Source: Sternotherus odoratus (taxonomy: Eukaryota; Chordata; Testudines; Kinosternidae). Taken from it: a stretch of 64,000 nucleotides of DNA. Position 1 is the first letter of the stretch. Every line of letters starts with the position of its first letter. The stretch is from positions 42,188,133-42,252,132 of the forward strand of contig JAVMKO010000005.1 of assembly GCA_032164245.1 (NCBI GenBank), given 5' to 3'. A program made the position numbers and the translations under genes. The notes under the pieces are model-generated. The model saw only the letters and a list, made by a program, of their open reading frames with translations, ran no database searches and was not told the DNA's origin. Of this stretch, positions 1 through 33,809 are shown piece after piece.

Positions 1-23122
<23,122 letters not shown>

Positions 23123-23559
23123 GGTCACTTTTCCAGCTCCTCCGCAGGCTGGACTCTGAGCCTCAGGCAGCTGGAAAGGCAGAGGCGGGAGGGAGACAGT
23201 GAGCTCAGATTACAGCCCCCTCCCCAAGGCGTGTGTGGGGGGGTTGATTTCAGAGTCCGCCTCAGGGGAGGAGGAATGACCCTTGGCAAGACACACATTC
23301 CTCCTGCTCTCCCTGGAGTGGGGCAGGTGGCTGGGAGGGACTTGGGACAGATCCATCCAACCCCGGCAGTGCAGCAGCTGGAAGGGTCTCTGCTCCGGAG
23401 GAGGGGCCGAGAGGGACTTGCTCGCCCTACACCTTGCATAGCTGTGCACTCGCTTGGTAGATAGCAGGTGGGTCAGATCTGGCCCATGTGGCCTCCCGGC
23501 AGGATCTGCATCTGGCTTGCTGCGAATTGCCACATCTGGGTCGGCAGTCCCCCTTGGGT

Positions 23560-24277
23560 CAGGGCCGGCGACAGGGGGGTACAACGGGTACAGCTGTACC
23601 GGGCCCCGGACTTAAGGGGGGGCCCCTTAAATTCGGGGCGGGCCGGTACGCTGCTGTACCCCCTTGTCGCCGGCCGGGGGGGTCCCCGCAGGCGGCGGGA
23701 GACCGGCCGGGGGGGGGGGCAAATTCCTGTCGCCGGCCCTGACTGTGTGTCTGGCGCAGTAATACACGGCAGAGTCCTCCACTCTCAGGCCGATCATTTG
23801 CAGGTAGAAGTTGGTGCTGTCCTTGGAGGCTGTGAACCGGCCCTGGACAGAGGACGCGTAGTTCTTGTTACCCTCGCTGTAATACTGAACCAGCCACTCC
23901 AGCCCCTTTACCCGCTCCTGTCTGATCCAGTTCATCCAGGTGCTGCTCAGAGTGAACCCGCTGGCAGGGCCGGCGACAGGGGGGTACAACGGGTACAGCT
24001 GTACCGGTCCCCGGACTTAAGGGGGGCCCCCTTAAATCCGGGGCGGGCCCGGTACGGTGCTGTACCCCTTTGTCGCCGGCTGGGGGGGGGGGGGCGCGGG
24101 CGGCAGGAGACCGGCCGGGGGGGACCCCCCACGGGCGGCAGGAGACCGGCTGGAGGGGACCCCCCGCGGGCGGCGGGAGAGCGGGGGGTGGGCTCCCGCG
24201 GGCGGCGGGAGACCGGCGGGGGGGGGGGGGCCGCACGATCTGCATATGGGGCCCCCAAATTCCTGTCACCGGCCCTG
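23560..24277 (-). mobile_element. Composite hAT-type element carrying an IGHV fragment
   Basis: Two copies of one MITE (23560-23741 and 23965-24277) lie in direct orientation around a 223-bp immunoglobulin V fragment. Each copy starts cagggccggcgacagg and ends cctgtc(g/a)ccggccctg, an inverted-repeat pair of hAT type. The outer flanks ccttgggt (23552-23559 and 24278-24285) are identical 8-mers. The inner flanks of each copy do not pair with them: actgtgtg beside copy 1 and cccgctgg beside copy 2. So the outer ends were used in one transposition. The copies differ in the number of internal GC units (one to two against about four). It lies about 440 bp upstream of the SEMA3B start-codon exon, in a presumed 5' UTR intron. 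Confidence 0.85.
23742..23964 (-). pseudogene. Immunoglobulin heavy-chain V segment fragment
   Basis: An uninterrupted frame on the minus strand runs from the end of FR1 to the V end. It contains [12 protein letters not shown] (CDR1), [14 protein letters not shown] (FR2), [20 protein letters not shown] (CDR2/FR3) and [12 protein letters not shown], with the second canonical cysteine in the YYC motif and the conserved CDR1-flanking tryptophan. The leader, the splice site and most of FR1, including its first cysteine, are missing. After CAR come CA and CACAGT, six of seven bases of a recombination heptamer, and then the transposon terminus. No spacer or nonamer remains. It cannot rearrange or fold as a V domain. 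Confidence 0.88.
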
Positions 24278-24591
24278 CCTTGGGTTCCGCACATCTGGAA
24301 CCCAGCAGAGCTGGGCTTCTGCAGAACCGACATGGCCGAGTGCTAGGGCCAGGCGGGGATTTTGTGACTCATTGTGTTTCATCAAAAGATGCCGATTCAT
24401 TGAAACTGGAACCATCCCCAAAGCAGGGCTGGGCTCGGTCAACCTCCTGGCTCGGAAAAAGTTTCAAACTTGCCATCAGGTTGTTTTGACCCTTTTGAAA
24501 TGAAAAATTCCAATTTGCCAATTCAAAGCTGCTTTTCCTTTCTAAATTAAAGCAAACTAGACTAAAACCAAAGATTTAAAAAAGGTGGAAA

Positions 24592-25085
24592 TCATAGAAT
24601 TACAGGAATGCAGGGGACCTCGAGAAGCTGTCAACTCTGACACCCTGCACTGAGGCAGAACCAAATAACTCTAGACCAGCCCTGACAGGGGTTTGTGTAA
24701 CCTTCCAGTAACGGGGATTCCACCACCTCCCTTGGACGCCTGTTCCAGAGCTGAACTACTGTGAGAGTTAGACAGTTTTTCCTAATATCGAACCTAAATC
24801 ATACTTGCTGCAGCTTAAGCCCATTGCTTCTTGTCCTACTGTCCTACTAGATGGAGAACAATCTATCCTCATCCTCCTTATAACAGCCCTTAACATATTG
24901 GACGACTATTAACAGGTTCCCCCTCTGGCTTCTTTTCTCAAGACTAAACATGCCCAGTTTTTCTTTCCTCCAAGGTCAGGTTTTCTAAACCATTGATCAT
25001 TTTTGTTAGTCTCCTGTGGGTCCAGAACTGGACACAGAACTCCCGCTGGGGTCTCATCAGTGCCAAGTAGAGCGGGAGAAGGAAA
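24592..25085 (-). mobile_element. CR1 LINE 3' end, decayed
   Basis: The plus strand starts with atcatagaattac (the CR1 terminal repeat) and carries the reverse of a degraded CR1 ORF2 end. Typical phrases are cacctcccttggacgcctgt, tttttcctaatatcgaac and tccagaactggacacag. It is old, with many substitutions and frame breaks. Confidence 0.85.
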
Positions 25086-25322
25086 TATTTTAAAGGAAAC
25101 ATTTTGATTGATCCAAAATGGGGGGGGGGGGGGAACCCCACCAAAAAGCAGTTTCAATTTGCAAATATGTCAGAGATTTCCATGTTTCCTCCTCACTTGA
25201 GTTGGGGAAAAATGGGAATACTCAAAACTATTTGCGGGTTGAGGAAACTGCTTACTGGCCAGCCACTGTGAACCCCCGACGCAAAGGTGAGCTCACTTGC
25301 AAAGGAGCAATTAGCAAGGCAG

Positions 25323-25720
25323 TGCCACCCAGTGGGCAAAGCAGTAGGCAAGGAGTCAGGATACCTGGGCTTCATAGAATCTCAGGGTTGGAAGGGACCT
25401 CAGGAGATCATCTAGCCCAACCCCCTGCTCAAAGCAAGTCCAATCCCAATTTTTGCCCCAGATCCCTAAATAGCCCCCTCAAGGATTGAGCTCACAACCC
25501 TGGGTTTAGCAGACCAATGCTCAAACCACTGAGCTATCCCTCTCCTTGGGGATCTAATTCCAGCTCTACCACTGACCTACTGTGAGAGCCCAGGCAACCC
25601 ACTTCAGCTCCAACCCCTCAGCTGTTTGGATGGTATGTTATTTGGCCAGGGACAATCGCTCATGACCTATTTGCACAGCACCTAACACAACAGGGCCAAA
25701 TTGCAACTGGGGATTAACGT
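25323..25720 (+). repeat. MIR-type SINE split by a younger SINE
   Basis: The left part (about 25323-25373) ends ggagtcaggatacctgggc. The right part (25552-25720) continues with ctaattccagctctaccact and gacctactgtgagagccc. Joined, these follow the MIR layout. The tortoise SINE at 25374-25551 separates them. Confidence 0.6.
25374..25551 (-). mobile_element. Tortoise Pol III SINE (tRNA-derived, CR1-type tail)
   Basis: On the minus strand the order is gctcagtggtttgagca (A box), ggttgtgagctcaatcc (B box), ggggctatttagggatct, and a CR1-like tail gaggtcccttccaaccctga ending in attctatg. It is inserted in a MIR relic. Confidence 0.88.
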
Positions 25721-26499
25721 GGCAGCACTGAGAACTCCAGCGCCTGACCTCGTATTAGTGACTTGGGCGGAGTTTATTTTTATTTATTTACATATTTTAA
25801 TGCCAGCCACTTCTCAGCGGTTTCCTTTAACGTAGGGCCCACAAGAATAGCTAGGTTTTGTGTCATTGAGTGCCCCCTGCTGATTCCCAGGGGCCAGCGC
25901 TGCTTCCCATGCCAACTGAATGCAAACCAGCCAACAAAAGGCCTTTGCATTCCAAGCAGCGAGAGACAAAGAAACTGAGCAGGGAATGCAAAGCTGCACT
26001 GCAGAAGTGGCTTCATGCAAAGGACAGCAGAAAACTGCCATGCAAAACAAAAAGGGGATGCTGAAATCATTGTAATCCCCAAGGGAAAGACAATATCTGC
26101 AAATGAACTAGAAGGAAGAAGTGAATTGGAGCAGAAGGACTCCTCTGTACACACTTTGAGCTCAGTGCTGACCCCCAGAGCTAAAGGAGAATCGCCACAG
26201 AAGGCATACAATCTAGGGCTTATGACATGTAGGGGTGCAATTCTGATGTCCGCCAGCAGAGGGCAATGGTGCACATATGCATTAGCCTCTTCATTACTGC
26301 ATTATGGAGGTGTGAAATCATCCACACTAAAGCCAGGAGCTTCCTGTCACAGCTCTGATCTGACACAAAACAATCCCCTTGAAATCGCCCTGTAGAATTC
26401 CACGGGTGGTGGGGGAGAAGGAGATCAGTAAAGACGTCTACACAGCAGGATTTAAAATTAGAACCCGAGCTGCTGCTATCCTTGGCTACACCCTCGTGT

Positions 26500-26521
26500 G
26501 TGTGTGTGGGGGGGGGGGGGG
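26500..26521. repeat. TG/G simple repeat
   Basis: A (TG)n run passes into a G run of about 13 bases. It is one of many mononucleotide G tracts in the window. Confidence 0.7.
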
Positions 26522-27272
26522 ATGACAAGAGGATAGGGGACAAATCCAGAGGGGCAGAGGTCTGGGGGTATAGTGGGACAGGGGTCACAGAGATGGTGGC
26601 AGAGGCAATGAGGGCCAGGGTCTAGTGGAGTTAGGACAGCAGGAGACTGGTGGAGTGTGGAGGGGGAATGGAAGGGGATCAGAGGAGAAGGTGTGGTGTT
26701 CTGGGGGGCACCGAGGGGACAGGGAAGAGAGAGGACTTGACACATGTTAAAGACTCCAAGGGTGAAATCCTGGCCCCACAGCCCCCAGCTTTCACCCCAT
26801 GTGTTTAAAATCTTCTAGAGAGAAAACTTTAAGCCCCACTTTTCCAGAGTGGATTAAAGCCCCCCCCCCCCATACTCCACCAACCACACCGCAGCGGGTG
26901 GCTCAGAGGGCAGAAGGGAAGGGTTGGAGGTTGCTCTGGTATGTGACTGCTATGGAGCCTGTGCCCAGAACAAACTGTGCGGCTGGGAACACGCTGGAGT
27001 TCCCCAGCCTCCCACTAAAGCCACTCTAAGCTCAGCATCGTGACACGGGGCCATAAAGCAAATGGTGAAGGAACCCATTCCTCTCTGGTCTGAGTACAGG
27101 CAGCTTCCCCTGATAAGCTGAGATCAACTGAGCACCACAGCGATGCAGCAACCTGGAACATCTGGGCACTGGGCCGAAAAAGAGCCAGCAACCTAAAGGG
27201 ACAAGACAAAGGACAGGCAGAGAAACTGAGGCCCAGCCACAGTCACTCAGCAGATCAATGGGGGGGGGGGGG

Positions 27273-27450
27273 GAGAAATAGTTCAGTGGTTTGAGCATTG
27301 GCCTGCTAAACTCAGGGTTGTGAGTCCAGTCCTTGAGGGGGCCATTTAGGGATATGGGGCAAAAATGGGATTAGTTCTGCTTTGAGCAGGGGTCTGGACT
27401 AACTACTAGATGATCTCCTGAGATCCCTTCCAACCCTGAGATTCTATGAA
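27273..27450 (+). mobile_element. Tortoise Pol III SINE
   Basis: It carries gttcagtggtttgagcattg (A box region), ggttgtgagtccagtcc (B box), ggggccatttagggatatgg, and a tail ending attctatgaat. A G run precedes it. Confidence 0.88.
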
Positions 27451-27884
27451 TGGGTCACCCGCATCTACAGAGTCCCAGCCCAATGCTCTGTCCACCAGCC
27501 CGCACCTCCTAGGACTGCAGCAATAACTCCAGCTCCCTCAGGGGGACCCAGCACAACCCAGACAAGAGACCAGTAAACAGCCTCTCCCCTCTGCATGGCA
27601 TCAGACCTCGAGGTGCTGGCTGGGAACCTGCCTGCGGACATTGGAAGAGCACTTGATTTTAATCTTTGGTTCCACTAATAAGACAAACCATGGGAAATTC
27701 CCCCACCCATCCCTCCGTTCAAACTGAGCGACTTTGTTGAGCAGAAGCTAGAGGCTGTAATGCTCTCCCGAAACCTCTTTACATTTTCTCTGCCCAGATC
27801 CTACCCCTGAAAAAGCCCCCAGATGTCAATGCCTGGAAATGCACAATAAAGAGATCCAAGGAGAGTGATAATGCCCGATCCACT

Positions 27885-28312
27885 TTGTTGGATGCATCTT
27901 TCACCCACAACAGCTTATGCTCTAATACAGCGGTTCTCAAAGTGAGGGTCGTGACCCCTCGGGGGATCGCTGAGCACCTCCCGAGGAGTTGGGAGCCCCT
28001 ATGGCTACCGTGAAGCCGCCAAATTGATCACTTTTAGCCGAGGTGCTGCCGAAAGCGGAAGCAATCACTTTGTCCGACAGTCGGGAGTGCTCGGCATGTC
28101 CACTGAAAAGCCGCGGAATGCGGAAGTGATCAATTTGGTGGCTTTTCGCCAGACACACAAGGGTCGCGCCAAGCAGCCGCTTCTGAAAAAAGGGTCACGG
28201 TTCTCCCAGGTTTAAGAACCACTGCTCTCATACATCCGTTAGTCTATAAGGTGCCACAGGACCCTGTCGCTTTTGCAGATCCAGAAACACGGCTACCCCT
28301 CTGATACTCAAT
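27885..28312 (+). mobile_element. Penelope-like element 3' end, interrupted by a MITE
   Basis: The left piece (about 27885-27927) contains ttcacccacaacagcttatg. The right piece (28225-28312) contains ccgttagtctataaggtgcc and cacggctacccctctgatac. Together they match the Penelope-type terminus seen at 48990-49085. The MITE at 27928-28224 lies between them. Confidence 0.75.
27928..28224. mobile_element. hAT-type MITE, 297 bp, near-perfect TSD
   Basis: The termini cagcggttctcaaagtg and gtttaagaaccactg are inverted repeats. The flanking 8-mers are ctctaata (27920-27927) and ctctcata (28225-28232), seven of eight identical. Confidence 0.82.
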
Positions 28313-31300
28313 TGTTCGCTGCCCTAACCGGACTCCCGCTGCTCATTGAGGCAAAACCTGCTCCCTTGCTCTGCTCTGTTACTCCCATAGGCTGCAGCGG
28401 GCTACATATTGCTTATTAAATATGTAATAATCATTTCAGAAGGAATAAAGTGAGGGCACGTTGTTAGGCCAGAGCTCTTACGTCACAGGCTGCTGGGTGG
28501 GCAATGAAGACTATTTCTGTGAACAAGCTGTTTGCTGTTATGAAGTGCGTTGATTATATGGCCCTGTAGGTTTTATGTTCATGCCCATTGACCTTCCAGT
28601 TTGTATTTTTAACTACATTCCAGAGTAACTTTTGTAGATTGCTTTATTGCTAGTGGGGAACGTTATGGGCTTTTCCCGGGTAAGCAAACTTACAAAGATT
28701 GCTTGCAGGGTGTGGGCCACAGCCTATTGGGAGCAGCTCCCTTGTATAGGGTATGAGACTCAATGATCTTCCAGCACTGTTACCTTTCCACGTATCTCTG
28801 CAAATTTATGGGGGCAGAGTTAAGGTGATGTGGGTAGGATGAAAGGGGACAGAATCAGATGGTGAGGGGGTGGGATGGGGCAGGCACTGGCTTGGCTGTT
28901 CATTTCCAGACTTTCTAGCATAACTATGTCAAATTTGGAGTAACATTGCACTCGGGAGTCTGCCAAGCCCTCCTAAACCACCCTTCCAGCCTTAACTCTT
29001 TCTTGAGCAACGTTTTTTGGTTGGAAGCACTTGCCCTAGGTTCGCTTTGTCTGCTTCCAGCAAATGCCCAGCTCAGCCCCAGCCACGCATTCAATGCCAC
29101 CCAGCAGTCTTCAGCAGAAAAGCAACCTGTCTGGATTTCATTACCCCTTCAGTTCTCTGGCCTGCATTATGCAAAGATCCTGGCCTGAAGGATCTACGGC
29201 GCCGCTAGCAGCACATGGCTGAGGAGTGTGTTTTATGAGACAGCCTGGGGAATATCAATAATCCGTATGACGTGCAATGTCAGGACAACGGATGATTTTG
29301 AAATATTTCAGTCCCAGGGCTATGTGCCCGGCTGACCTCCCCTTAGCATCGGAGTAGCTCAACCCACCGTGACCTTTTATGGATCTACCGAACAACAAGG
29401 CAGGGCAGGGCTCACGCCCTATTTCACAGAGGGAAAAGGGAGGCACAGAGAGTAGCTTGGCTGAGGCCACACTGAAAGTCTGTGGCAGAGCCGGGAATTG
29501 AACCCAACTCTCCCACAGCCCCAGTTAGTGCTCTAACCACTAGGTGATGCTTCCTCCCCCCCCCCCCCCGAGCCCTGTGGAGGCAATTGTGCCTTGCCCC
29601 ATACCCAAGGAGACCAGACCAGACTGAGGCAGTATGACCACTGACTGGCCTTGTGGCCCTGGGCAAGCCACATCCCTGCTCCGTGCCTCAGTTTCCCCCG
29701 CCTGGAAAGTGAGGAACTTTGGGAGCTATGGACAAGAAGGGCTGGGTGCTGCTATGATCTGTCCCTCAGGGCCTCCAAATCCCTTACTACCATTGGTTGG
29801 CCAGTTACAGCTGCCCTAACCCCCTTTTAGGGTGTTTTCCTTCAGGGAAAGGGGAAACCCACACAAGAGAGTGCTGACATGATCAACATTTGGGTATGGA
29901 AGTATTTTTTCTGGTGCTCACTGGAGCGGTGCCCAAGCCCCATCACCACTGGATTATCCATCTGCTATCATTTGATTGGACATTGAAGAGGCCAAACGTT
30001 GCTCTATGCCGCCCCTGGGCAGCCCTTGAGGGTCAGCGGGTGCAAGGGAGAGCAGAATGATGGCCACTAACCTCCACCGGCCAGAAGCTCAGCAGAACAG
30101 GGCTGCCACCTCCGCACCTGGGAGCGAATTGCCCTCTAAGTTTGATCCTCCTGGCTTCCCTCCCCCCCACCACCCGAGGAATTTTTTCCTGGTCCCGCCC
30201 TGCTCCTCTGCCAGGGGAATGGACCGGCCCAAGGCATCACAGCCGATGCAGCTTGTGCAATGGCTTCCCTGCACTGGCTGTGATTAAGTGACATCAACTT
30301 CCCAAAACAGTTACGGAGCCAGCACCGGACATCTTCCGGAGCTACTTCAGGGGCACGGGTGTGCATCCGAACCAGACAATCAGTGAGCTCTTTGCCCTGG
30401 GAGTCCACGGGGAATGAGGGCAAGAAAAAACCCTGGATCCAAACTCTTGAGCTCCCCTGAAATGGATCCTGCTTCTCTCACACTGGCTGCCCCACATCCC
30501 GCTGGGCTGGGCTGCTCCAGTCAAAGCAGCATTCGCTTCGCTTTAGATAAAAATGCAGAAAATTCCCCCATGCAATTGCCTGGAAGCAGCTGCCTCCTTA
30601 GGCTGAAGGAGAAGACGAAGCCAAGAAGACACGGCTGCTTTTCCCATGGCATCAACTCGCTGAGCTGTGCGGGGAGCAGCCAGACTCATCAGGGTTCCCA
30701 CATGGAGGCACAGTTAGCCAGCTGGGGAGGCACTGGGCAGGCCCCAGTGACAGGAGCTGCCTGCTGGGGGTGGGGAGCTAGGAGTCAGGATTCCTGGGTT
30801 CTCTCCCCAGCTCTGGGAGGGGGATGGGATTTGTGGGGCTGGGAATCTGAACTCCTAGGAGTTTGGGACCCATCCCCATCTCTTGCTTGGGGAGTGTAGT
30901 CTACTGGTTACAGCAGAGGCCTGAGTACCAGGACTCCTTGGTGCCAGGCCTTAGGAAGGTAAGATCTACACATACGTAACATCCTTCTCCTCTGCCAGGC
31001 AGGGCTGAGCCTAGCGAGGCAGCTGCTGGGCAGGCAGGTGGCCACCGCATGGCTTTCGCTCAGGGAATCAAACCACCATGGCCCAGCACCATGGCGCTGC
31101 GTCATGTCATCTGTGCCACCTGCCATGACCCCCTGCTGCCTGGAGGCCGTTCCATGCCCCGAGCTGAAAACATGGCCGTATCACCCCGCCATGCCGGAGA
31201 TCAATCTGTGCCCTCACTGCCTGGCAGCTGCTCACAGGGGTACAGGGCTAGGACCCAGGGACCGTAGGTAAGAGACGCAGCTTCCTGCCCATCCCAGACC

Positions 31301-32325
31301 AATGGGCAAACCCCACCGGTTGACCAAGCCGGAGAGCCATGACCTGCCTTGGGTGGCGCATGCAAAGCATAAACCAGCTCTGCAAGGGCCCTGGCATTTC
31401 AGCCACGGGGGCACCTGCTTTTCAGTCCCCCCAGCCCAGCCAATGACTGCAGCCATCGGGGCATGTGCTCACACTGCAGGTCCGGGGCTTGCAGCACAGG
31501 CCTGGCAGCCAGGAGAGCTCAGCGCTGGAGCCGGGCGACAGGCCAGCGTCACTGCTGGGGAAGGAAGCCTGTAATTTCTGACCACTGTCATGGAGATGGC
31601 ATGGCAGGGACTCCCTGGGATGCAGGGGACCCCTGCAGCTCATGGGGGAGCCTCTCCCCCGCAGCATCTGACCCTTCGAAACCTGAACAATATGTGAACC
31701 AGCTCCTGATCTGGGAGTCCCAGGTAGGCCGGTCACACAGGAGCCGAGACACAGTGAAACACTCGGTTGCCACCTTAGAGTCACATCAGACTTTACATGG
31801 CTCTGCTGTCCCCGGCCCCCACTCTAGCGCCCCATGAAATCAGCAGAAGCGTCCCTTAGCTCACCTCCTGTTTCTGGCGAAGCCGAGAGCAGCTTTGGTT
31901 AGTGGCAGACGCTGGCAAGCCTGCTGACAGCTCTGAACATCATCCGGTCGCTTTCGTACCAGAGCTGGGGGGTCATTTGCCCCCGGGGTTAATTGCGTAA
32001 CCCCATGGTACATTCATTAGCCAAACAACTCCCCTGCCCCCACAAAACCAAACAATCCACCCCCACCCACGATCATGTGGAATGGCTTGAAATTGAATCA
32101 CCAAGGTCCTGCCTTTTAGCCTGGCAGCTTCTTCCAGGTTTGTACAGCGCCAGGTTTGATCGGGTGGTAGAGCTGGGGCTGGTCAAGCTGTGACCTCTAG
32201 ATCCGTCCACACTATAAACTCCTAGGGACAATACAGTTTTAGGAGAAGGCAGGGGGAGAAATGTGGCCGGTCCTGGTTTCTCTCCAGTGATGGACCCTGT
32301 GAGTCTCAGAACCCTGGACTGGACA
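28313..32325. other. Intergenic or 5' intron stretch, mostly unassigned
   Basis: A minus-strand MIR relic is likely at about 29400-29560 (cacagagggaaaagggaggc, then tctaaccactaggtgatgc) and a plus-strand MIR-like end at 29640-29710. Otherwise no element or coding exon was recognised. Confidence 0.45.
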
Positions 32326-32512
32326 AGAATCAGAGAGGTAGCCATGTTAGTCTGGAATAGCAGAGGTAACAAAGTCCTGTTGCATCCGACGAAGTGGGTA
32401 TTAGCCCACGAAAGCTTATGCTTCAAAACTTTATAGTTAGTCTTTAAGGTGCTTTGTTTATAGACTTTATAGTTAGTCTTTAAGGTGCTTTAAGGACTTT
32501 GTTACCTGGACT
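32326..32512. mobile_element. Penelope-like terminal fragments, rearranged
   Basis: It opens with agagaggtagccatgttagt in inverted orientation and then reads gcatccgacgaagtgggt, ttagcccacgaaagcttatg and gttagtctttaaggtgctt in direct orientation. The phrase actttatagttagtctttaa occurs twice in tandem. It looks like a head-to-head terminus with a large internal deletion. Confidence 0.65.
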
Positions 32513-32557
32513 AGACAATTCATTCAAATACGCTTGAGTACACATGGCCGGGGTATC

Positions 32558-32732
32558 GTAGACTCTCAGAGTTGGAAGGGACCTCAGGAGATCATCTAGT
32601 CCAATCCCCTGCTCAAAGCAGGACCAAACCCTATTTTTGCCCCATATCCCTAAATGGCCCCCTCAAAGATTGAACTCACAAGCCTGGGTTTAGCAGGCTA
32701 ATACTCAAACCACTCAGCTGTTCCTCCCCCCA
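32558..32732 (-). mobile_element. Tortoise Pol III SINE
   Basis: Minus-strand copy: the CR1-like tail at low coordinates (gttggaagggacctcaggag), then ggccccctcaaagattgaac (B box side) and tactcaaaccactcagctg (A box side). Confidence 0.87.
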
Positions 32733-33762
32733 AGGTCATCACCAGCCATAACAGCAACTGGCCATGGGTCAAGCTGCAGGGGGCCGATTTGTTAGTGGAC
32801 ACGGACACAGCACAGGTCAGTGCTGGAAAGTGCCTGATGTGACCTCTTCAGTAACGCTGTGGGGCATGGGGGCATGACAGTTCCAAACCAAAAGGAGCTG
32901 CAGGCAGCAGGGGAGGACCGAGAAATAACACAACTATTGTGGTTACCTTTTAGCATCTCCCTTGCCTGGCCAGCTACCCCCTACTGCAGCCTCCAGCCAG
33001 CACCCCCACGAAAATATCTTTCAACGCATCACCCATTTCCCTGAACAGGTGTCTGTGGTCCTTAGCCAGGGAGGGAAGGCTCAGGGCAGGGTGCCAGCTT
33101 CTTACCCTGTGCCCAGCTGTGTCCTTAGTCACAGGAGTCAACAGCTGCTCAGCATGGCATGTGTGGGTGGGTGGGTGGGCCACTGAACTGCCCCTAGAGG
33201 GTAGAATCCCTGCCCATTCCCAAGGAAATCCTGCTGCGAGATCTGTGAGCACTCAGCCCTCCACCAAGACTAACGGCCCATCCCAGTCATTACAAAAATC
33301 TCATGATCCTGTAAGTGCTAATCCCAGTGTCCCAGCCAAACCACATCCCAGTTCTGCCTCCTTGGCGGGTGTCACTTGGGGAAGATTTTCGACACTTTCC
33401 TCCCCCCTGAAAAATAATCACTCGCCCCCTCCCCATTGTGTAGTGTTATTTCATAGAGGTAGCTGCCTTTTGATGGTAGGTGGGTGTGTAGTGGGATAGG
33501 GAAATTGAAGGGTATGTATAGGGATGGACAGACAGATGGATGGATGTGTGGACGGGGATGGATGAGTGCGTGTGTGTACGAGATGGATGGATGAGGGTGT
33601 GTGTACAGGGATGAATGGGTGTGTGTGCGTGTACAGAGATGGGTGGATGTATGTGTGTTTATGGGGGTGGATGGATGGGTGTAGGTGTACAGGGATGGAT
33701 GTGTGTGTGTGTACGGGGATGGGTGGATGTGTGTGTGTGTGTGTGTGTACAGGGATGGGTGG

Positions 33763-33809
<47 letters not shown>

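Noticed and set aside
23468..24346. A 292-codon plus-strand frame through the composite element
   Set aside because: It is the antisense of the V fragment and the GC tandem units. The minus-strand frame carries the V motifs.
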